Shown: in pieces, positions 46,601 through 56,541 of the stretch
Numbering within the stretch: the stretch's first letter is position 1
How the letters are laid out: each line of letters begins with the position of its first letter
From: Holothuria scabra
Lineage: Eukaryota; Echinodermata; Holothuroidea; Aspidochirotida; Holothuriidae
Length of the DNA stretch: 64,000 bases
Direction: 5' to 3'
Assembly: GCA_037179385.1 (NCBI GenBank)
Contig: CM074196.1
Coordinates: 29,595,986-29,659,985, forward strand
The notes under the pieces: generated by a model
The model's input: only the letters and a program-made list of their open reading frames with translations
Database searches by the model: none
What the model was told of the DNA's origin: nothing
Made by a program: the position numbers and the translations under genes

Positions 46601-48124
46601 GTGCCCAAGTTGTGTAATTTAGCTATGATGCATTGTTTGAATGTGATGCCAATCAAAGAGCTGTACCAATTGAGAGTTTTGATATATGTATACTGAAACT
46701 GTAGTTTGGAGTGACGAATGCCACTGCCTTTAAAGTATAGACGAATCCGGACAGCAAGTAATGGCCATAATTGGGGTCCATCACCTTTTAATCTTTCCAT
46801 TCCCTTGCTTACCTGTATCATGGATGGACTTACACTAAATTTTATCTTGATTCCTTCAATTTCACTGAATATAAGGGTTTGAAACTCATTTAGATGATAT
46901 ATAAAGACGATTCAAGGCTGATGGACCCCACTAATGGCTGCCCACAATCACTAAGAACAAGCACTAATCGGATTCGTCTATATTCCATCACTGTTTTGTT
47001 CCGACATCCCAGTGATTCTATACGGTATTCCTACAAATCCCGACACCTTCTTGTTCCAACACCTTTTGTTTCAACGGCCCAATATTCCGACAACCACATT
47101 ACGTCGATGATCAATATATTTATGTGGATGTCGGATCATATAGGACTGTAGGGTGTCGAAACATAGGATAGTCACGTAATGGATATTAAAATTAAAGGTG
47201 ACCGAAGTTCAAGAGTTTTTAATAGTGCTTCCTTTACTGTGAGTGGGAGTTTTCAGGATTTGAGGTTTTTCACTGAAAACACTTTCACAAACTTTTAAAT
47301 ACGAGATGCTTTGCAACTCGTGAAATAAATATGTAACTGTTTAAGAGACGCTCAAATCTTCTCAGAGAAAATAGCAGATAAGGCATTGAAATTTTCTTCC
47401 CAGAAATTACTGAAAAATTTGAATACATGAATGACCAATACTTTTGCTGATGGTAAAAAAAGGGATTGTGTCTGGATTAAGATGAGTTTTAGATAAATGT
47501 AGGAGGGGCTAGAATTAAGTAGGTTGGGAGAATTGGAACTGTTTGGGATGATGAAAATATGCCTTTAAGCGTTAGGTTCCGTCATACTCTCTTCTAACTC
47601 CTCAGTTTTTGAACTCCTATTTGATAAAAGTCTACAATCGCCGCCAAAAGCAAATGAAACAAACTCCTTCCCCCCTTTCACTGTTTTTATACTCAGGACT
47701 GTTTAGTTTTTCCCCAACCAACATTGAAGTGGGGTATAAAGGGGGGGCGGCTAACATGTGGGTTGGGTTAGGTGAGACATGACTTATGATAAAAGATACT
47801 TAAACGAAAAAAAAATTAAGAAACTTATTAAAGCTATCTGTCTCTATAAATATATTTGGGGCGACTGCTCTTGCCCTTCCAGCTTATCAATGTATGTTTA
47901 GCCTATCGGACAAACCTTGGAGAATTTTTAGATCCAACCCTTGTCAGGTCGATTGATGATCCGTTAGTGCTTATATAGATACAGTTACCCCTCTGAGATC
48001 CCGTACTGGGCCCAAGGGTCACTATCTTGTCTTCGCCGACAACTAATACACCGAAATGAAGGCACAGTGAAAGAGCCGCCATGATGAGACCTGAACACCA
48101 TCGCTGAAGTCTTCCTGTTTCCAT
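35679..48124 (-). CDS. MRH-domain type I membrane protein, M6P receptor/ATG27-like, copy 2 (incomplete model)
   Basis: Second member of the tandem pair, assembled from exons 47916-48124, 45979-46078, 44939-45075, 42810-42894 and 35679-35805. Domain order is signal peptide, MRH-type lumenal domain with five visible cysteines, membrane helix, and a tail beginning RGAKGVEVIPNFSFWADF. Exon lengths and phases match copy 1 (209/100/137/85/127 nt against 197/97/146/94/127). The lumenal part is strongly diverged between copies while the membrane exon is well conserved, which suggests lumenal ligand divergence under a common trafficking tail (inference). The exon joining lumenal and membrane parts, and the terminal tail exon, were not identified; a weak candidate for the former is 35882-35943. 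Intron 4 is about 7 kb and packed with hAT and LINE debris; intron 1 holds a 320-bp inverted repeat. Confidence 0.72.
36117..36348. mobile_element. MITE family B copy
   Basis: TATAGACGAATTCAAACAG at left and CGGATTCGTCTATA at right; the internal ACTGGGGTCCATTACC is conserved. In intron 4 of copy 2. Confidence 0.75.
37482..37650. repeat. (CAC)n/(CAT)n trinucleotide microsatellite
   Basis: About 165 bp of CAC then CAT triplets, ending GTCGTCGTCGTCGTCATC. It makes long His, Ser, Ile or Asp runs in whichever frame is read. Lies in intron 4 of copy 2; I do not call a protein here. Confidence 0.9.
38015..38221 (+). pseudogene. Possible LINE C-terminal fragment
   Basis: Open frame ending NYCYKIWSESPNDIKLYRSF and FTEKIKPHL before a stop. 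The W-x-S-x-P-x-x-I-x-x-x-x-S-x-x-x-F-x-x-K-x-K-x-HL spacing is that of retrotransposon C-termini. No upstream reverse transcriptase remains. It could also be chance. Confidence 0.35.
38685..38882. mobile_element. Short hAT MITE with perfect TSD
   Basis: Ends CAGGCGCGTAGCCAGGGTTA and GGTTACGCCACTG, flanked by the 8-bp duplication CTCCCTCA (38677-38684 and 38883-38890). 198 bp, no coding capacity, in intron 4 of copy 2. A truncated relative starts at 12071 (CAGGCGCGTAGCCAGG). Confidence 0.85.
39051..39283. repeat. MITE relative of 35085-35240 with expanded ACACAA microsatellite
   Basis: Starts GCCGATGTGCACTGTTTAAG and shares the CTTACTGGCT region, but its middle has grown into (CAACA)n/(CGACA)n runs at about 39150-39230. 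The right end is worn. It abuts the hAT MITE at 39292. Confidence 0.5.
39292..39762. mobile_element. hAT MITE with CAGGGTTGTCCAACC ends and perfect TSD
   Basis: Ends CAGGGTTGTCCAACCTACGG and GGTTGGACAACCCTG, flanked by the 8-bp duplication GGGTATAC (39284-39291 and 39763-39770). Subterminal GGCCCGCGGGCC and GGCCCACCGC are typical of this widespread hAT group. 471 bp, no transposase. Confidence 0.88.
40185..40560 (-). pseudogene. LINE (L2/CR1-type) 3' fragment, decayed
   Basis: Read on the minus strand with several frame changes: a VVRCCAGIVRTLV-like start, then NDLAPNYLCKFFN, SFTFRGTKLGNSLD and ISLSTFKCKLE. These are worn versions of the same C-terminal motifs seen at 4747-5075 (A-P-x-YL, RSF, KLWNSL, TFK-KLK). 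Lies in intron 4 of the copy 2 gene. Confidence 0.6.
42810..42894 (-). CDS. Copy 2 exon 4: lumenal beta-strand segment
   Basis: Acceptor CTTACCAG|TGTTAC, donor CTTTAC|GTGAGT, 85 nt. Encodes VTIVTLHCQEADLEDTLEV and IGEITPNLY. Same start and end phases as 13316-13409, three codons shorter. Confidence 0.72.
43955..44135. repeat. Cluster of TGACTCGAGTCA-type palindromes, second copy
   Basis: CATGACTCGAGTCAC, ATGACTCGAGTAATTG and TTGACTCGACTCGAGTCAC, flanked by GTTGTAACGAGTC / GACTCGTTACAAC. In intron 3 of copy 2; likely a dispersed repeat, since its flank GTTACAACT also appears near 20870. Confidence 0.7.
44939..45075 (-). CDS. Copy 2 exon 3: MRH middle segment
   Basis: Acceptor TGTTCAG|GTCTGCAGG, donor CTTGT|GTAAGT, 137 nt, phase 0 in and phase 2 out. 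Begins VCRSDAQKENDVSIGLADTA and ends QYIGPAEINGSL. Counterpart of 17169-17314; the shared VCRSD start and the GP motif near the end anchor the alignment. Confidence 0.75.
45979..46078 (-). CDS. Copy 2 exon 2: MRH cysteine core
   Basis: Acceptor ATTATAG|GTGGGG, donor GCTGCT|GTAAGG, 100 nt, phase 2 in and phase 0 out. Encodes 33 residues with LYSYNPCYPFDQGNC. Direct counterpart of 18094-18190. Confidence 0.8.
46213..46532 (+). repeat. Left arm of 320-bp near-identical inverted repeat
   Basis: Begins GTCTCACCTAACCCAACCCA and ends CCAGACACAATCC. Its reverse complement is 47462-47778 with few differences by eye. The arm joins about 215 bp of otherwise single sequence to the first ~100 bp of a family A MITE. 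Confidence 0.85.
46431..46729. mobile_element. MITE family A copy
   Basis: Left AGGCATATTTTCATCATCCC after TTAA; right GAATGCCACTGCCT before TTAA. Its first ~100 bp are part of the left arm of the 320-bp inverted repeat (46213-46532). In intron 1 of copy 2. Confidence 0.7.
46736..46982. mobile_element. MITE family B copy
   Basis: TATAGACGAATCCGGACAGC to CGGATTCGTCTATA. Sits between the arms of the 320-bp inverted repeat, directly after a family A MITE. Confidence 0.8.
47462..47778 (-). repeat. Right arm of 320-bp inverted repeat
   Basis: Begins GGATTGTGTCTGGATTAAGA and ends GGGTTAGGTGAGAC. Partner of 46213-46532; spacer about 930 bp. Both arms lie in intron 1 of copy 2, so a transcript could fold into a long duplex. 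Confidence 0.85.
47916..48124 (-). CDS. Copy 2 exon 1: signal peptide and start of lumenal domain
   Basis: ATG at 48124 (METGRLQRWCSGLIM...), 69 codons plus two bases, donor CCAAG|GTTTGT. The hydrophobic stretch AALSLCLHFGVLVVG is a signal peptide core. Then follow NCIYISTNGSSIDLTRVG and NSPRF. The NGS sequon and cysteine sit where MRH domains begin. An open frame extends 53 codons further upstream, but the signal peptide position and the shorter paralogue favour this methionine. Confidence 0.7.
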
Positions 48125-48548
48125 GATTCCAAAAGTGAAGCCAACGGAGTAATTTTTAGTGCAGTTGCCGGAGTCCAAGGTTTTATCTTTCTGCAATAAG
48201 TAACCCTCTCTCATATCATGCAAAGACAAGGATGGGAAACTTGCCGAAACTTTGTACCCCACGCTGATTGTTATAGCATTCACTATCTGAAGTTTACACG
48301 ATTAGCAGAATTCCCATTCAAAGTATATACATACAACTTACTTGTTTTTCAGTTACAAGGTCCAAAGGCTCTCAAAGACTTGTCCCGTGACGAAGCGTTA
48401 CGTCATAATTAAATATACAAACAGCATGAAGTCGACCTGATCAAGGAGGTTCTACTCTTTGACCTAATAGTGGGTTGGAATAGTTAATAGGACTTAATAT
48501 TTTGTACAAAGGACGTAGCTGTTCAGGTTTCAGTTTTCAGTTTTTTAA

Positions 48549-48847
48549 AGGCAGTGGCATTCGTCACCCCAAACTACGGTTTCAGTATGCATACATCAAA
48601 ACTCTCAATTGGTACAGCTCTTTGATTGGCATCACATTCAAACAATGCATCATAGCTAAATTACACAGCATGGGCACTGAGAGTGTCTTGATTACACATT
48701 ACGGACTTTTATAGCCACTGGGACAAGCCATGAAGCAATAAACTAGGATTGTGTCTGGATAAAGATGAGTTTTAGATAAATGTGGGAGGGGCTAGAATTA
48801 AGTAGGTTGGGAGAATTGGAACTGTTTGGGATGATGAAAATATGCCT
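48549..48847. mobile_element. MITE family A copy, opposite orientation
   Basis: AGGCAGTGGCATTCGTCACC after TTAA, ending GATGAAAATATGCCT before TTAA. Reverse-complement relative of 46431-46729, just upstream of the copy 2 gene start (48124). Confidence 0.72.
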
Positions 48848-50403
48848 TTAAGGTCTGGGAACAGGTGAATGACAAAGAGGACATTTGACTGTATGAAAAA
48901 ATAATATAAATATAAATATATACAATAATATAAAACAATGGGCCACCACTTTCAACAAAATCACTCACACGAATCGACACAGTTAATTTCTATTTATAGT
49001 TTGATTGGTTATGAACTAAATATGTAACATTGTGATATCGAGAGAGGCACTAAAGAAACACACTAAAGTCGTCCTCTAATATTGCAACTTCCATTTCAAA
49101 GGCAATAGAACCATACACGTCGCGGTGGTTGTAATTCGGAAGTTAAATCTGTGGGTTTGAAAAATATTAGTATCACTTACAAAAAGAACAAACCTATGTT
49201 ATAAGTAAATACGAGATAAAGAAGGTTTAACAAAAAATGCCAACAATGTGAACCTCAATCGAGTTTTTCCATAGGCAATGATATACTGTACTCAAAAAAC
49301 CAACAACCTTGAAGAGGCATCCAAGTTCGTAGCAATATCATTCTTTCTAGCAGGCACAATAGTGCGGGAGTTTTGCGGACCTCTTGAAGGGGTATTAAGA
49401 AAGTTCCCCTTTAAAAATTTTCAAAATTTCTGAAGCAGCCTGTAAAAAAGAGTTGCGCTTCTTTTGACTGACGTATACTAGTGCAAAGAGCGCACTTCTG
49501 TTATGCGTTGTTGTTAGGTTGATTGATTGCATGTGTGTTCGATAAGTCACATCAGACCGACTTGAGAGATCGAGTGTAAAATTAACTCCTGTAATTGAGC
49601 AACATGCCTATACAGGAATATAATATATTTTGCAATGCCATGAAACAAATCGTCTGACTCCATGTAGTACCATGAACAATATTTTAATACATATTTTGTC
49701 TTTGTTACTGATAGCTTACAAAAATCATTTGTCCAATTTTGGAGGGCTTGCAATTTTTTGGGGGAGGGGGATATAGCCCTCTGGCCCGTAGAACCGCCCT
49801 GGAGAGATGGGTAATTAGAATCAGGGAGGTATGATTAGTTACACCTCCCTGCTGGAATTAAGAAGGATACATCGTAAATTAGACAAAGAGGGGTTTGAGT
49901 TACTAGTGAAAGGTTTGAATATAGGATAACTTACGGTATTGATTTATCTAGAATAGTTTAACTAAATAGAAAAAGATTGCCAGGCGGAAAATTTTACAGT
50001 TTGTCCACCACGCCATTCGCCATTAATTAGAACATCAATAATTTTTTTGTTTTGGAATGGAACTTCTATGTAAGGAAAGTTTCTATTATGTTTGCAAAGG
50101 CTCAATGGGGCATGCACGTAAATGCCCCCAGTGACCTTTTTTCATAGCTTCAAGTTTCAGTAGTGATGCGATTTTGTGTAAATAAGTATTCTTTGGAGTC
50201 GAAGGACGCAGAGGAAAAAAATCTTTGCATTTTTATAGTATTAAGTTGATATGCATATTACCTTAAAGTAGATATTATTAGATATTTAATTATCAATATA
50301 TTAAGTTATTATTAAATTAATCATAAAAGGGTAGTAAAAGTTATAACATCATTTCACATTTCAATTGCTTTCGTTCATTTATTATTTATTATTACACTAA
50401 AAA

Positions 50404-50672
50404 TAAAAAGAGTGAAATTTCATTCTTTGGAAGAGTGAAGGTTACAGAGTTCACTACAAAAGAGCAGAAATTCACTCCAAAAAGAGTGACATTCACTCCA
50501 AAAGAGCGAAGATTCACTCTCGATGGAGCGCCTCCAGGGACCACTCTTCAAATTAGAGTGATCCCTGGAGGCACTGGTTCAAGGAGTGAATTTCACCATT
50601 TTTTAGAGAGAATTACTCACACTTGTCTATCTATTATAGAGTAACAAAGTTCACTCTTTTGTTTTTAGAGCG
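50404..50672. mobile_element. Second GAGTGAA palindromic element
   Basis: Repeats TTCACTCCAAAAAGAGTGAC and TTCACTCCAAAAGAGCGAAG on the left, GGAGTGAATTTCACC on the right. The centre is CTCCAGGGACCACTC...GAGTGATCCCTGGAG. Same architecture as 33399-33731 with different central letters. Confidence 0.75.
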
Positions 50673-51051
50673 TATGTTTTAAGCTTTGAAAAAGTGATGG
50701 ATGAGTGTGATCTATCAAACTGTAATCTTTACAGGAGTACTTATTTTGAACATTTCGGTGAAATTTGCTTTGAAATCCGATGTGTGGTTCTCAGGATATG
50801 AGCAGATTAAGTTGTCACATGTTCAACAAAAAATGAACTTGACACAAATCACATACGACATTATATCCTCACATTAATTGAGTCTTTTGTTTTCCTTTAA
50901 ACTTCACAACCAATTTTCTCCTCAACAATCCCATATTATCAAAATGTGATTGCACAAGTGACACGAGAACGTTACAAACTTTGCATTCCCCACAGGGAGA
51001 TCAACTTCCTATGAACGTCAAGGTCGGTACAACAGTTAAAAAAAAAACTTA

Positions 51052-51281
51052 AGGCCTGCGTACACTGGACACATTTCCGGAAATAAAGGTCGCAACATGT
51101 TGTCAAAACACCTTAGGTCCGAAAATATTGTCAGTGTGTACAGACACAATCGGCAACATGTGTCGCAACTTGTGTCCGCGACATGTGCCCAGTGTACACA
51201 GGGGCAAAACATTTGTGTTCAGTTGTGTCTGCAACATGTTGCGACCCAGGTGTCTTGGAATGTGCCCAGTGTACACATGCC
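51052..51281. mobile_element. MITE with TTA target, Harbinger-like
   Basis: Ends AGGCCTGCGTACACTGGACA and CCAGTGTACACATGCC, with TTA on both sides. Inside, CAACATGTTG-type palindromes and TGTCGC/GCGACA words recur many times. The 3-bp TTA duplication suggests PIF/Harbinger mobilisation (inference). Confidence 0.65.
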
Positions 51282-51573
51282 TTAGGAGGAACAAAGCATC
51301 CAATGTGAGAAAGTGATAAAATTAACCTTTATAAACCCCTAAGTTCATTTTGGAACACAAATCTTGTGACTTCATTCACTGATATCTTGAGAAATACATT
51401 CCTGATTTGAATGGAAGTTTCACCACACTGTGAAGATTCGATCCCTCTCTTTTACATATGAAAATTAACATATCCTTTTAAAAAATTAAAACTACTACCG
51501 TTGTGCGTGATGCTCCTCATAGGAAATTGGGTAATTCAGTGTCCCACAACTGGAAACAGGCGATATGTCTTTC

Positions 51574-51834
51574 TATAGACAAATCCGATTAGCGCTTGTT
51601 TTTAGTGACTGTAGGCCGCCATTAGTGGGGTCCATCAGCCTAAAATCGTCTTTATTTATTGTTTCCATGAATTTCAAACCGTCATATGTAGAAAATTTTG
51701 AGAATTTAAGAGACAAATTAGTGTCCATCCATCCACGATAGAGGTAAGCAAGGAAATCGAAAGATTTAAAGGTGACGGACCCCAGTTATGGCCGACTGAA
51801 ATTAGACTATCACTTGCTGTCCGGATTCGTGTAT
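51574..51834. mobile_element. MITE family B copy, inverted
   Basis: TATAGACAAATCCGATTAGC on the left, GTCCGGATTCGTGTATA on the right. Internal order is reversed relative to 15590-15850. Confidence 0.75.
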
Positions 51835-52904
51835 AGATTGGAGTGAAATTCAACCAAAATTAACCTTCTAATGATTCTTAACCTTGTTCAAAAAGTGCTC
51901 CAGGACTAAATGTGGGCTTACGTCAAACGGACGAAATGATGTAAGAAATTATATCCGCCAAGTGAAGTAGGACCTATGGATCCATTAGCTCCTCAGGAGA
52001 CCACTGGGGTGACCTACAAGCAAAAAAGAAACACTACAAGAGATTACACTGCAATAAGCCAATTTATTCGGTTAATCAGAGAGTCCGACAGCGAATATTA
52101 ATTTTTGCTCCATTGTTTCGTTTTTCGTTTCAAAAAGAAGTTATTTACCCTAATTTTGCACATATTGGCAACCGCGACCTGTGGTGTCAACTGTCAAGCG
52201 ACGATAAAGTGATCGCGTACAGCTTTGCTATAGTGTAAACACGGTATAGGTTGATTCAAACTTAAAAATTAAGATTTAAGATACTTTGAAAGTCGCGCAC
52301 ACGCTATTGTTCATTTGTTTGGATGGAAAGGCGGTAAGCGTAAGAACTTTCCATTTTTTCTTGCTGGGAAGACTATACAAGCCGAGCGCCATCATTCGTT
52401 GGTGTGGTGCGTATTGAAAAGTTTGAAAAATCACGAGCCGTCAGATGGCGAAAATGGCATTTCCCAGAATCGTAAGTGAAAATCAACAAAGCAGTCGCTA
52501 TGTTTTGAGATTTCGTTTGCAATAATAACAAAAATCAGCAACTAGTAATTGATCAAAAGATCACGGGATAAAATGCACCAATACTATTGGATGAAGTGGA
52601 CTTGCATTATGTCGGGGGAATAACTGTAAAACGGGATTGACAACATGCTAATTTTTTACTTGTAACTAAACTCTTGGCTAAATTCAGTATACAGTATTGA
52701 TGAAATTGTCTTTGTGACTGTCCAAACTCCCTACTCTACATGATTTTACTTCTGTTAGTGCCACCTTTTGAAAAATGTTGACAAGGTCTGTTTAAATCAT
52801 GAATTTTCTGGCAGACTGATGGGGAGATATCTCACAGTATCATTTCGATATTGAGAAACTACACCCTTCCATAACCGTTGCCAGCCTGCAGGCCAGGTCA
52901 TAAC

Positions 52905-53075
52905 GAAGACTTAAAACGGGACCCACTGTCATTGTACTTGGTGATCAGCATAAGCAATGGAGTAGGGAAAACAATTAAGCCAGTGAGCCACAACTCGAAA
53001 AAGGCCGTGGCCGGCTCGACTTGAACGAATTGGTTGGTAACTGGGCCTTAAAACTCCATCTAACTAACTCCATAA
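52905..53075 (+). mobile_element. SINE body fragment, plus orientation
   Basis: AACGAAGACTTAAAACGGGA to GGGCCTTAAAACTCCATC is the reverse complement of the body at 5378-5540; the tRNA head is missing. Confidence 0.6.
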
Positions 53076-56000
53076 CCGTTGCCCGAATTCGGGTCTAGGG
53101 GCAGAAGAGAAGGCAAACGATTGGGCACTGCACCTACACCCTACCGTCTGTCTGTGTAACTAACTTATGGCAATTGAAAAGTCCCAGCTTTTTATCGATC
53201 TTTGCATAAATAGTTTACCATTTCGGGCAAAGCTTTTGCAAGACTACTACAGTAGCCTATGAAATGGGACTGAGAAGCAAACTTTTTTCACAAGCTGCCA
53301 GAATCATGGGCACCGTTTCCCCCAGGGACACTGATGGGACGACTCCCCACCAAAAAATTCAGAGGTGGCGACATGGTGTACCATGTCCCACCATCTTTTG
53401 AGTGAATTTTTGAAGTCCAACTATCCATGATATCCTGCTTTACCGCGTTAGTCGTAAAGATCTCAAGTACCCATTGGGCGTTATCAAAATAAGCAACAAA
53501 ACTACGACTGATGCTGCTCATCATACTTCTAGTTGACCTTGTTCGCCTTTCTTCAGCACAATATTCTATTTCATCTGCTTTATTTGTTGTTATCTGTTTG
53601 TCTGAGAGCTAATGCAGAACCCAGCGGTCGAACCAGGAGGGCATGCATGACTCCCTGTTCAGTCTTGTTTGTGTATTCCATTGTTGTTGTTGTTGCGTCA
53701 ACTTGCGTGTAGCTCCAAGCACATATTAATGGGGCCCACGCCCAACTACGGTGCCCAAACTCCAAAGGGCGGTGAAGGAAGGTAAATATGGACTAATTTC
53801 TAGTTTTACATCAGCTCATTATGATGTATGTATTTGATAAATCCATTTTAAGTAACTCTTATTCTTGTATTTTTTTAATTACTTATTTTCATGAAACATT
53901 TAACACTGTGAAATATTAAAATGAATGACCCGTTTTTGATCATAATTGTGTCTGGGAAATGCAATTTCCGGGAATCTGGGGATACATCTGTCAAAAAAAA
54001 TTCTGACACGCTCGGCACGAACCCATGGTCGCGCTCCGCTTAGATAGTAACGTCCCCACCAATTTTCAAAACAAAACGGCGCACTTGGCCCGAATTTGTA
54101 ATGAATGGATCATTATTTTTGTTTTTTATGAAAATTTTCAGTTTTCTGCTTTTGGGGAAAAGATTTGAAAGTATGAATCTGCAATTTTTGACTTATTTTG
54201 TACAAGATGACAAAAGAATAGCTGTAGGTTTCTTTTAAGCGACGGGCTCCTGATCAAATGTGTTACGATTTTTTTACTATGGGTTTTCGTAAATAACCCA
54301 AATTCAGTGAGGGAGCTAGGGATTTCGGTCAGAGGGAGCGAAAATGGTCTGCAGGGGCGCTTCGAAGGAGTATATACACTTAGCCTCAGCACGATCGAAG
54401 TCATGGTTTTTCAGCCTTTCCATTTGATTTTCCGCACCTGGTATAAGACTTCTTTGACATTTCTCCTCAGCAAGTTTTTCTATCAAAACATGTTGAAGTT
54501 TTCTGTCCACGGGCCTCCGCGGAAGAAAATTCGGGAAGGTTAATGTTTTTTATGGGGAAAAGCTCCGCGCCCCATGAGTTGGCGCGGAGCGCAAGAAAAT
54601 TTTGGCCCAAAATGCCTATCAGATCTCTGGAAATGACATTTCTAAAGCCTGTACACCGCATATAAATAGGGGAAACACTGAGTGAACTGTTAAGAAATAT
54701 TGTTGGTAGTTTTTCTTCGTCTTTTTCTTTATGTTTTCTTCGTTTTTTTCAGGTTTTTTTATTTTCCAGGGGAGGGCAAGTTCCCCCCTTGCCCATACCT
54801 GTGGACGCGCATGTTTCAATCCCTCTCTTTCAAATTCTAGTATGAAGGCAGTCATTATATTTTGTGTGTTATTGTCAGGTCTCGATTTGAGATTTTAATC
54901 TAATAATGGGCTACTTTGTGAAGATAAAGATTAAACCTCCTAGAGCTAAACAGGAAGCAATCTTACAGAGGGAGAAGTTGTAATATTAATCACCGTTAGG
55001 TATACATTTTTGGCACCTGGAAATCAAGATAAGTACACGAAGAAACGTTAATTGACGTAATTTACATCATGTTACCACTCTGAAATAGCCATTACTGAAG
55101 TACATTTAAAGAAATAGCCAAGACAAGAGGTCTCCTTAGAAGAGCTCTCTAAATACCGAATTCATAATAAATAAAGTAGCCTAAACTTAAGCTTAATTGA
55201 TGCAATTTTCTGGCTTTTGAGACCACGGAAGTACAGAAATAAGCATTTTCATGGGATTATGGTGCAGTGTCAGAAATAGCCATCTATCCTGAGAATGGTC
55301 ACTTGAAGGAAAGCAAAATGGAGGCTGCTAATTAAAACTCTTAAACCATTACCACTATGATAGCAGTTTTATGTTATTTTAACCTGAATGTTCTCTTCAA
55401 ATGATTTTGAAAAATGTTGGTTTTTGGTTTTTCATTTTGGTATCTTAAAAATTCTTTTTATTGTGTATGTTGACAATTATCCCCAACAACAAGACGGCCA
55501 TTTGCGCTACAATTATTGTTGCGCCCTTTGCAACATCTTTCATTGGCCAGGAGGGTTAATTTTAATGCCAGTCTGTGTATTTATTATGCTTATAATTACG
55601 TTTGGTGTGGAAGCAATGAACTTAGCACAGTGACAATATTCATGAGTGCGTATAAAGCATGAAGATACGTTGCGGCAAACTATTCCTATATTACAGAAGA
55701 TGACCCGTTTCATCGGAATAAAGTGCAGATAGTACAGTTGGACCTACTGGTGGCTGTTTGAGCATTTTGTTATCTATGGGCCTTAAAACAACGTTATAGA
55801 ATTATGTCTTTTGCCAAAAGTGGTGCAAGAGTAAAGTGTGTTAAAAACCTAAAATGGGCGCCGACAGACTATTTTGGTCCGTCGAGGGGAGGGGGGGCGA
55901 CCTCCCCTCCTGACCATATGGCAGCTCCGGCACTGCCTATAGAGGCTTTGCAATTGCGTCACGGAACCGCCATGCTGGAGGACATTCATGCCAAATACAC

Positions 56001-56541
56001 GTGGCTTTGCGCCGAACGCACTGCACAGTGTGCACTGTGATATGCACGGTGTGTACAAATTCAACGAGCTAGCGCGTCCTTTATGGTTTACTACGTAGCT
56101 ACATGTACTCCAACATGGCCGCCGGAGAGTATTATGACGTCATGTGAAAAGCCTCTATATGATACTTTTCTATTTTTCGAGAAAATGTTTGAAACCATTT
56201 GGATTTTGAACCTTTTTGGGCATTGTGCTGTGGAAGACTGTGAAGTCAAACTCACGATCCTGAACTTTTTGCGCTGCCGGAATGATTAGCATTTTTTTTT
56301 AATCTTGTTGATTTTCCATAAAAATTTGTACGGCGATGAGGCTTCCTTCTTTTTTCGGGTAAGTTTATTTAAGATTTCGGGCACACTTAGGAACTTTCTG
56401 AAAACTATGGCATTTTTAATAGGCTACTTAAGTGGCTGTCCCAACTTTTTCTAAATTCCTGCTCTTCTCTTCTTCTTCTTCTTCAAAACGGTGAGACATC
56501 CAAAAGGACAATTTTACACCGCGTACCTGCCGTGTGATCAG
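53076..56541. other. Repeat-rich interval without a gene
   Basis: Contains hAT-internal scraps (GGCGCGGAGCGCAAGAAAAT at about 54580, GCGCTCCGCTTAG at 54033) and a fragment like 13900-13960 at 53320-53400 (ATGTCCCACCATCTTTTGAG). The dispersed repeat at 55965 is also here. No open frame looks like a host exon. Confidence 0.4.
55965..56155. repeat. Dispersed repeat, second copy of 31700-31885
   Basis: CCGCCATGCTGGAGGACATT, AAATACACGTGGCTTTGCGC, CCAACATGGCCGCCGGAGAG and TATGACGTCATGTG. A lone hAT-type end (CTCCGGCACTG) lies just before it. Confidence 0.6.
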
